A stretch of DNA of 5,054 bases from Actinomycetes bacterium (GTDB taxonomy: Bacteria > Actinomycetota > Actinomycetes > JAJYSQ01): NCBI GenBank assembly GCA_021793495.1, contig JAJYSQ010000184.1, forward strand, positions 1-5,054, read 5' to 3'. Each line of letters begins with the position of its first letter. Within the stretch, counting starts at the first letter, position 1. Below the pieces are notes generated by a model. The model did no database searches. It was given only the letters and a program-made list of their open reading frames with translations, and was not told the DNA's origin. Below, one piece after another: positions 1-4,273 of this stretch. The position numbers and the translations under genes were made by a program.

Positions 1-662
1 GGCAGCGGCGGCAGGGCGACCGGGCGCGCCTGCTGGTAGAAGGCCCGCGCCGGGTCGGCGAACAGCTCGGTCATCATCCCGGTGTGCGACCCGGCGAACA
101 CGTACGCCGCCACCTGCTGGTGGTGCTGGATCACCGAGCGGATCGTCGCGTCGACGTTCCTGCCGGCGACCAGGACGTCCTGGAACTCGTCGAACACGAC
201 CAGGACCCGCCGGCCGGTCCGCTGGTGCACCCGCACCGGCAGGGCAAGCCGCTCCTCCAGCCCCGTCCGCTGCTCCTCCAGGCTGATCCCCGCGCGCACC
301 GGCAGCCCGGCGCCGCCGACCTGCACCGCGGGGCGCAGGGTCCGACGGGCCCCGGCGAACCAACGGGACATCGTCCCGGTCAGCGCCGCGGCGTAGGCCG
401 ACTCGATGCGGGCGGTGACGTCGGTGATGCTCAGGACGCCGAAGAAGTCCACGTACACCGAGGTCCAGCCGCCGGCCTCGGCCTCACCGGCCACCCGCCT
501 CAGCAGCGAGGTCTTGCCGAACCGGCGAGGGGCGACCAGCCGGGCGTTGTTGCCCTCCTGGGACGTACGGAGCAGCTCGTCGGTCTCGTCGTCCCGGTCG
601 ATCAGGTCGTCGATCCCGACCGGACCGGTGTAGCGGAACGGGTTGGTCGCCACGACGCGCAT
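1..662 (-). CDS. P-loop AAA-type ATPase, ATPase_2/archaeal-ATPase-like (3' end outside window)
   Basis: About 220 N-terminal residues are in the window; the frame is open to the left edge. The protein opens with NPFRYTGPVGIDDLIDRD, the usual start of bacterial ATPases of the ATPase_2 (archaeal ATPase) type. Walker A is APRRFGKTS at residues 44-52 (Lys50), in the PRRxGKTS form common in this family. Walker B is VLVVFDEF at 153-160 (Asp158, Glu159). A sensor-like YVFAGSHTGMM lies at 187-197, followed by ELFADPARAFY, also typical. The start is the ATG at 662-660: an in-frame stop lies about 12 codons upstream and no other ATG, GTG or TTG lies between. The ribosome site is weak: GGTGGAGAG is about 12 nt away and AGGTAGG abuts the start. 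The gene is divergent from the cytosine operon. Members of this family are ATP-binding proteins of mostly unknown role; the partner is not visible here. The family call is firm, the function open. Confidence 0.88.
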   Translation of the reverse strand, partial: MRVVATNPFRYTGPVGIDDLIDRDDETDELLRTSQEGNNARLVAPRRFGKTSLLRRVAGEAEAGGWTSVYVDFFGVLSITDVTARIESAYAAALTGTMSRWFAGARRTLRPAVQVGGAGLPVRAGISLEEQRTGLEERLALPVRVHQRTGRRVLVVFDEFQDVLVAGRNVDATIRSVIQHHQQVAAYVFAGSHTGMMTELFADPARAFYQQARPVALPPL

Positions 663-692
663 CCTACCTGCCGGCTCTCCACCAAGAGCCAG

Positions 693-715
693 ATGGCTCG
701 GAAATTACGAGCCAT
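693..715. promoter_or_regulatory. Perfect 8-bp inverted repeat, possible operator of the ATPase gene
   Basis: ATGGCTCG (693-700) and CGAGCCAT (708-715) are exact reverse complements around a 7-nt AT-rich spacer, GAAATTA. The site lies 31-53 bp upstream of the ATPase ATG. Read on the minus strand, the spacer gives TAATTT, the only -10-like hexamer nearby, about 40 nt before the start codon. A repressor bound here would cover that promoter element. The promoter and operator roles are inferred from position and symmetry; no regulator is encoded in the window. Confidence 0.45.
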
Positions 716-741
716 GATGGTCGCGCTGCCCGGCACCGATC

Positions 742-792
742 CGGACACTTCGTCCACTGCAGCGCTTCGGGTTGCGGGCACTGTGTCCATTG
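742..792. repeat. Pair of 18-bp direct repeats 33 bp apart in the divergent intergenic region
   Basis: The segments 742-759 and 775-792 match at 14 of 18 positions, consensus CGGRCACTKYGTCCAYTG. Each is also an imperfect dyad: GGAC-acttc-GTCC in the first and GGGCA-ctg-TGTCC in the second, both close to GGACA-n3-TGTCC. The 33-bp period is close to three helical turns, so a protein could occupy both on the same DNA face. They lie midway between the ATPase start (662) and the deaminase start (890) and could control either gene. Regulator binding is inferred. Confidence 0.45.
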
Positions 793-842
793 TCTGCCGT
801 ACGCCGACCGCCGACCGTTGGACCCACCTCGGATCGACCGCC

Positions 843-878
843 GCACCAGGATCAGACACCGCACCAGGACCAGACACC
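843..878 (+). repeat. Two-copy 18-bp tandem repeat before the deaminase ribosome binding site
   Basis: The unit GCACCAGGATCAGACACC (843-860) is repeated immediately at 861-878 with one change (T852 becomes C870), so 17 of 18 bases agree. The second copy ends directly at the GGAGGG Shine-Dalgarno motif (879-884). It is either a recent slippage duplication in the leader or a doubled binding site. Translated from an upstream ATG at 818 it gives only an Arg/His/Thr-rich stretch (RIRHRTRTRH), which argues that it is leader and not protein. Confidence 0.7.
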
Positions 879-892
879 GGAGGGCTCGCGTG
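879..892 (+). promoter_or_regulatory. Ribosome binding site that sets the GTG start of the deaminase
   Basis: GGAGGG (879-884) is followed by a 5-nt spacer and GTG at 890-892. This is the best Shine-Dalgarno match in the region. It places the start 24 codons inside the longer ATG-initiated frame (818) and gives a protein of 154 residues, close to yeast Fcy1 (158). Confidence 0.8.
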
Positions 893-1354
893 GACGAACG
901 GCTCCTTGCCGACGAACGGTTCCTTGCCCTGGCGATCGACCAGGCTCGTACCGGGCGGGGAGAGGGGGGAATCCCGATCGGGGCGGTTCTGGTGGCCGAC
1001 GGGCAGGTGCTCGGCGTCGGACGCAACCGGCGCGTCCAGCTGGGCAGCGCGATTCGTCACGGGGAGACCGACGCGCTGGAGAACGCCGGCCGGCTCCCGG
1101 CACGCGTCTACGCCCGGGCGACCATGTACACCACGCTCTCCCCGTGCGACATGTGTGCCGGGGCGATCCTGCTGTACGGGATCCCGCGGGTGGTGCTCGG
1201 GGAGAACTCCACCTTCCTCGGCGCCGAGGAGCTGCTGCGCTCCCGCGGTGTCGACGTGGTCAACGCCCGGTCCAGCGAGTGCATCGAGCTGATGCACGAA
1301 TTCATCAGCGCCGAGCCCGAGCTGTGGAACGAGGACATCGGCGTCCTCGCCTGA
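890..1354 (+). CDS. Cytosine deaminase, fungal Fcy1-type zinc enzyme
   Basis: This 154-residue protein belongs to the cytidine/deoxycytidylate deaminase fold. It resembles yeast Fcy1 along its whole length, not the larger amidohydrolase CodA of E. coli. It should hydrolyse cytosine to uracil and ammonia in the cytoplasm. Numbering from the GTG start, the HGE motif gives zinc ligand His57 and catalytic Glu59, and SPCDMC supplies Cys86 and Cys89. Asn46, Trp146 and Asp149 match the yeast residues that hold cytosine (Asn51, Trp152, Asp155). Other shared blocks are EGGIPIGAVL, LENAGRL, YTTLSPCDMCAGAILLYGIPR and the terminal NEDIG. The GTG is preferred because of the GGAGGG motif just upstream and the length match. 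The permease gene follows after 43 bp on the same strand, so the two are probably co-transcribed. Cytosine specificity is inferred from the conserved pocket and the neighbour; a related nucleobase is less likely. Confidence 0.93.
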   Translation: MDERLLADERFLALAIDQARTGRGEGGIPIGAVLVADGQVLGVGRNRRVQLGSAIRHGETDALENAGRLPARVYARATMYTTLSPCDMCAGAILLYGIPRVVLGENSTFLGAEELLRSRGVDVVNARSSECIELMHEFISAEPELWNEDIGVLA

Positions 1355-1397
1355 CCCTTCTCGAACTGGTGTCCCGAACCCGGAAGAGAGTGACGCC

Positions 1398-2840
1398 ATG
1401 AACAGTACTGACCAGGCATTCAGTGGTGCGCGGCCCAGCCGTGAGGGGGATCTGACCCTCGAGATGCACGGGATGGCTCCCATTCCCGAGACGGATCGGT
1501 ACGGAGGGCTGCTCCGGGTCTTCACGGTGTGGTTCACGCCCAACCTCGTACCGGCCGGGTTCTTCATCGGCACGCTGGCCACCGCGAGCTTCGTCGGGGT
1601 CGGTTTCGGCCTCGGGCTCGTCGCCATCCTGGTGGGCACGGTGATCGGATCGCTGCCCGCGGCGTACCTGGGCACCTGGGGACCGAGGACCGGTCTCGGC
1701 CAGCTCCCGCTGGGCCGGCTGGTCTTCGGGCGTTCGACGCTGCTGCCCGGCGGTCTGATGTGGCTGTCCACCATCGCCTGGGACGCGATCAACGCCCTGT
1801 TCGGCGCGGAGGCTCTCGCGCTGCTGATCCACGTGCCGTTCTGGCTCGGGCTCGCGGTCATCCTGGTGCTGCAGGGCCTGCTCGGCCTGATGGGGTACGA
1901 GATGGTCCACACGTTCCAGAAGTGGATGTCGATCGTGCTCGCCCTCATGTTCCTGCTGCTGACCATCAGGATCTCCTCGGTAGGGACGGCCTCGATCCCG
2001 GCCACGGCGCACGGCGCGGGGCTGGCCGGTGGTTTCGTCCTGATGGTGACCCTCTCGGCGAGCTTCGTCATCGCCTGGGCCACGTACGCGGCCGACTACA
2101 CCCGGTACATGAAGCCGACCACCTCGCGGGCTGGCGTCTTCTGGCTCACCCTGGCGGGCCTGACCGTGTCCTCGGTCTGGGTCGAGGTGCTCGGCCTGGC
2201 CGCATCGAAGATCGCCAGCGACCAGACCGCTGCGGGGATGCGCACCCTGGCCGGCGGTGGGGTCCTGGGGGTCCTGGTGCTCATCGCGGTGGCGATCGGT
2301 ACGGTCTCGGTGAACGCGATGAACGACTACAGCGGGTCTCTCTCGCTGCAGGCGGCCGGGGCCAGGATCCTGCGCCCGGCGGTCGCGGTGATCGTCACGG
2401 TGGTGGCCTTCGGTCTCACGCTGTGGTTGAACACCGGGGACCTGGCGGCGAAGTTCACGAACATCTTGCTGTTCATCACCTACTGGGTGCCGTGCTACGT
2501 GGCGGTCGTCGTGGTCGACTGGTACCGCCGCGGTGGTCGGGTCAACCCGTCGGCGATCCTGGACTCCGCCACGCTTCCTAGCGGGTGGACGGCCCTGGTG
2601 GCTCTGGTGGTCGGGTTCCTGGTGTCCATCCCCTTCATGGACACCTCGTTGTACGTGGGGCCGGCCGCCAAGGCGCTGCAGGGCGCGGATATCGCGTACT
2701 CCGTGGGGTTCCTGGTCGCCGGCGGGGTGTACGCGGCGATCGGGGCCCGGGTTCCGCATGGTGTGGCTGCGGTGCCCGTCACGGTGCCCGTACCCCCGCC
2801 GGCCGGTAGCGGGGGTGCGTCGGAGCTCAGCCAGGCGTGA
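1398..2840 (+). CDS. NCS1-family cytosine/purine permease
   Basis: This 480-residue membrane protein has the length and hydrophobic pattern of the roughly 12-helix NCS1 family (CodB, Fcy2 and relatives), which import cytosine, purines, uracil, hydantoins or thiamine. A short polar N-terminus leads to LEMHGMAPIPETDR (about 21-34), the family's LExxGIxxIPxxxR block, and to helix 1 beginning VFTVWFTPN. Other family marks are GTWGPRTGLGQLPLGRLVFG, the loop motif YAADYTRY (about 229-236), VNAMNDYSGSLSLQ (about 304-317) and TYWVPCYVAVVVVDWYRRGG. The tail is short and Pro/Ser-rich. The ATG at 1398 has a GGAAGAGAG-like ribosome site (1382-1390). Its place behind a cytosine deaminase makes cytosine the likeliest substrate, but NCS1 specificity cannot be read from sequence alone. 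No clear hairpin terminator follows the stop. Confidence 0.92.
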   Translation: MNSTDQAFSGARPSREGDLTLEMHGMAPIPETDRYGGLLRVFTVWFTPNLVPAGFFIGTLATASFVGVGFGLGLVAILVGTVIGSLPAAYLGTWGPRTGLGQLPLGRLVFGRSTLLPGGLMWLSTIAWDAINALFGAEALALLIHVPFWLGLAVILVLQGLLGLMGYEMVHTFQKWMSIVLALMFLLLTIRISSVGTASIPATAHGAGLAGGFVLMVTLSASFVIAWATYAADYTRYMKPTTSRAGVFWLTLAGLTVSSVWVEVLGLAASKIASDQTAAGMRTLAGGGVLGVLVLIAVAIGTVSVNAMNDYSGSLSLQAAGARILRPAVAVIVTVVAFGLTLWLNTGDLAAKFTNILLFITYWVPCYVAVVVVDWYRRGGRVNPSAILDSATLPSGWTALVALVVGFLVSIPFMDTSLYVGPAAKALQGADIAYSVGFLVAGGVYAAIGARVPHGVAAVPVTVPVPPPAGSGGASELSQA

Positions 2841-2965
2841 GGTCGGCAGCGCCCACGTGCGTGTCCGCGTCGAGCAGCCCGGACCGACCGGCGGCCAGGA
2901 CCATGCCGTGCGGAGCCGTGGGTGGAAGTCCCAGCCGTCGAGGCTTGATCCACGCGAACGCCGGC
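2841..2965. other. Spacer after the permease gene, no gene recognised
   Basis: No frame on either strand gives a recognisable protein here, apart from the possible tail of the Fic-like remnant on the minus strand (2967-2827, LPAFAWIKPRR...), which would overlap the permease stop convergently by 14 bp. GGTCGG (2841-2846) and CCGACC (2884-2889) are complementary but 37 nt apart. I see no T-run and no convincing rho-independent terminator for the permease operon. Confidence 0.4.
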
Positions 2966-3470
2966 AGAGAGGTCTTGGGTGGACGTGGGTCCGGTCCCTG
3001 CGGGTATCGCGGCGTCCACGACGTGAAGTGCTCCCGTCAGGGCCCCGATGAAGCTCTGGACCTCGGCCTGAACGGTCGGGGACCAGACCCCGACCTTCTC
3101 GGTCCAACCGTCAGGCCAGTAGGGCCCTGCGCCAACCTCGTGGTCGACGAGCTCGGGCACCGCATGATCGCCGCGGTAGTGACCGACGTAGCCGGCCACG
3201 GGGACGAGGCAGCCCGAGTACAGCTGCCGGTGCCATGAACACGCAGCTGCGGCAAGGGTCCTCTACCGGCTCACCGGGGGCGATCGATCCTGCGCGTTCG
3301 GGTCCGTGCAGCGCGCGGGCCGGAAACGGCTCGGGTAGGGCTTCACCCGCAGCGGCCTCGCGGATGCTTCGTTCCACGATCTCGTGGTACTGGCCGTCCG
3401 TCAGCGACCGGAGCTGAGCGGCGGCAGACGCCAGGTCGTCCGCGAGGAGGGCCTCCGAGGTGGATGTCAA
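2966..3470 (-). pseudogene. Frameshifted, truncated remnant, probably of a Fic-like protein
   Basis: The minus-strand frame from TTG 3470 reads MTSTSEALLADDLASAAAQL, then DGQYHEIVERSIREAAAG and EDPCRSCVF, ending sensibly near 3237. In that frame the rest turns into an Arg-rich shadow. One base later (+1) the sensible text continues as WHRQLYSGCLVPVAGYVGHYRGD (in two blocks), then ELVDHEVGAG, EKVGVWSPTVQAEVQSF and LHVVDAAIPAGTGPTS, to about 2978. The second frame cannot start on its own upstream because of an in-frame TAG at about 3255. The WHRxLY...GHYRGD and EKVGVW pattern recalls the N-terminal half of actinobacterial Fic (AMP-transferase) proteins. No HPFxxGNGR catalytic motif follows. A third frame (2967 down to a TGA at 2829-2827) reads LPAFAWIKPRR, which could be the tail after an internal deletion. 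The frameshift is well supported; the Fic assignment is from memory of the family and moderate. Confidence 0.5.
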
Positions 3471-3547
3471 TCCGACCTACGGCGCGCACAGGACGTCTGA
3501 CCGTCTCGTCCACCGGGACTTTCACACATCCACCAATGCTTGCTGTG

Positions 3548-3571
3548 CGAGCTCAGCCTGGGGTGAGCTCG
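3548..3571. repeat. Perfect 8-bp inverted repeat with 8-nt spacer
   Basis: CGAGCTCA (3548-3555) and TGAGCTCG (3564-3571) are exact reverse complements. The site lies between the divergent Fic-like remnant (start 3470) and the ATPase remnant (from 3567). It could be a stem-loop in RNA or an old operator. It lacks a following T-run, so it is not a typical terminator. Confidence 0.45.
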
Positions 3572-3847
3572 GCAGGAAGTGCTGGCCAGGGTTGACACAG
3601 GGGGACGAGCCGCCTGGACGCCCCGGGAGCGCGTCCAGGACAAGGTGTACGCCGTGGACCCCCTGGTGGCCCGACTCGCCCACCTGCGCAACCCCGATCG
3701 TGCCGACATCGACCCGCCGTGCTGACCGAGATGCAGCTCGGAATGGCGATCCACCGCACCGCGTACACCGCAGGGTGTGGGTCACCTCAATGCGGCGCCC
3801 AGCCACGGGTGAGCCTGCCAGCACGAGGGGCCGCTACTCGAGCGTGA
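3567..3847 (+). pseudogene. Remnant of a DUF4143-type AAA ATPase (C-terminal part, frameshifted)
   Basis: Between a TGA at 3564 and a TGA at 3723 one plus-strand frame reads ARQEVLARVDTGGRAAWTPR, then ERVQDKVYAVDPLVARLAHL and RNPDRADIDPPC. The K-V-Y-x-V-D-P-L-x-A-R-L block is typical of the DUF4143 C-terminal domain of COG1373 ATPases, where it normally leads into a segment like DxTxLxEMQLGxAxRR. That segment is present but one base out of frame: from 3719 the sequence reads VLTEMQLGMAIHRTAYTAG and then degenerates, stopping at 3845-3847. A single lost base near 3714-3719 would join the two. No P-loop N-terminal domain is present upstream, and no start codon with a ribosome site leads into the fragment. 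It is a decayed relic and overlaps the 3' end of the opposite-strand gene by 14 bp. The family match is from memory of the motif, not from a search. Confidence 0.5.
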
Positions 3848-4163
3848 AGTCTCCAGCGGGCGGGGAGGACGCCGACGCCCCGCCCGCCGACGCCCCGCCC
3901 GCCGACGCCCCGCCACTGCTGGCACCGGGCCCCTGCTCGGTGGCCATGTGCCGGTCGAGGGCAGCCAGCGCGGACTCGACCGCCTCGGGAAGCCCACCGT
4001 GCCGCTTCTCCTGGTACACCGCGAACCCCAGGGCGCGGAAGAGCTCGTTCTGCGCCCGGGTGGCCTGCAGCTCGTCGATCTTGGCCTGGCCTTGGTTGAG
4101 GCCCTGCTGGGCTTTGGCCATCGCCTGCTCGGCCTGGGCGCGTGCCTTGTCCAAGAAGCTCAT
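3834..4163 (-). CDS. Small helical protein with Gly/Ala/Ser repeat tail, function unknown
   Basis: This 109-residue soluble protein starts at ATG 4163 behind a perfect AGGAGG (4170-4175) with a 6-nt spacer, the strongest ribosome site in the window. Residues 1-35 (MSFLDKARAQAEQAMAKAQQ onward) are rich in Ala, Gln and Lys and probably form an amphipathic helix or coiled coil. Residues 38-74, including ELFRALGFAVYQEKRHGG and EAVESALAALDRHM, look like the conserved core: short actinobacterial proteins that begin MSFLDKAK and carry an LGxxxY helix are familiar, and their role is unknown to me. The tail carries GGASA three times, coded by a 15-bp DNA repeat, and is probably disordered. There is no signal peptide or membrane segment. 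The gene lies 107 bp downstream of the AIM24 gene on the same strand and may share its transcript. Confidence 0.82.
   Translation of the reverse strand: MSFLDKARAQAEQAMAKAQQGLNQGQAKIDELQATRAQNELFRALGFAVYQEKRHGGLPEAVESALAALDRHMATEQGPGASSGGASAGGASAGGASASSPPAGDFTLE
3871..3915 (-). repeat. Three-copy 15-bp tandem repeat inside the small helical protein gene
   Basis: GCCGACGCCCCGCCC occurs at 3871-3885 and 3886-3900, and with its last base changed (A) at 3901-3915. On the coding (minus) strand it encodes GGASA three times. The repeat keeps the reading frame, so copy number could change tail length without disrupting the gene. The near identity of the copies suggests recent slippage. Confidence 0.9.
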
Positions 4164-4179
4164 CCGATTCCTCCTGAGA

Positions 4180-4216
4180 ACGGGTGGATCAGTCGACGGA
4201 CGGGTGGATCAGTCGA
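4180..4216. repeat. 17-bp direct repeat upstream of the small helical protein gene
   Basis: ACGGGTGGATCAGTCGA occurs at 4180-4196 and again, identically, at 4200-4216, with a period of 20 bp. The first copy ends 4 bp from the AGGAGG ribosome site of the gene starting at 4163. A 20-bp period is close to two helical turns, which would suit a regulator binding two sites on one face. It may instead be a simple duplication. It lies wholly in the gap between the AIM24 gene and the small gene. Confidence 0.75.
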
Positions 4217-4243
4217 ACGGTGGCGAGCAGCCAGGCGTTCCTG

Positions 4244-4273
4244 CGAGAACGAGAGCTACGAGAACGAGAGCTA
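4244..4273 (-). repeat. Perfect 15-bp tandem repeat that duplicates the AIM24 stop codon
   Basis: CGAGAACGAGAGCTA is present exactly twice (4244-4258 and 4259-4273). On the coding strand each copy begins with TAG. The upstream copy supplies the stop of the AIM24-like gene (4273-4271), and the second gives another in-frame TAG five codons later. A ribosome reading through the first stop would add only four residues (LSFS). Confidence 0.9.

Noticed and set aside
818..889. Longer ATG start for the deaminase
   Set aside because: The extra 24 residues are Arg/His/Thr-rich and come from the tandem DNA repeat. The GTG at 890 has a much better ribosome site and gives the family's usual length.
84..1292. 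Plus-strand open frame of 402 codons
   Set aside because: It overlaps the ATPase gene antisense and the deaminase out of frame, and the translation shows no conserved motif.
602..2083. Long minus-strand open frame of 493 codons
   Set aside because: It runs antisense to the deaminase and permease genes, has a low-complexity Pro/Ser/Arg composition and no recognisable domain. It is a by-product of high GC.
1305..3107. Minus-strand open frame of 600 codons
   Set aside because: It is antisense to the permease and consists of Arg/Gly/His/Asp-rich text without motifs. It is a shadow of the well-supported permease frame.
3522..3824. Minus-strand open frame of 100 codons
   Set aside because: It lies opposite the DUF4143-like relic. 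Its Cys/Arg/Gly-rich translation shows no family resemblance, and no ribosome site was evident.
4259..4273. Possible terminator after the AIM24-like gene
   Set aside because: The only nearby pairing on the coding strand is a 5-bp CGTTC/GAACG stem with no T-run. It is too weak to call a terminator.
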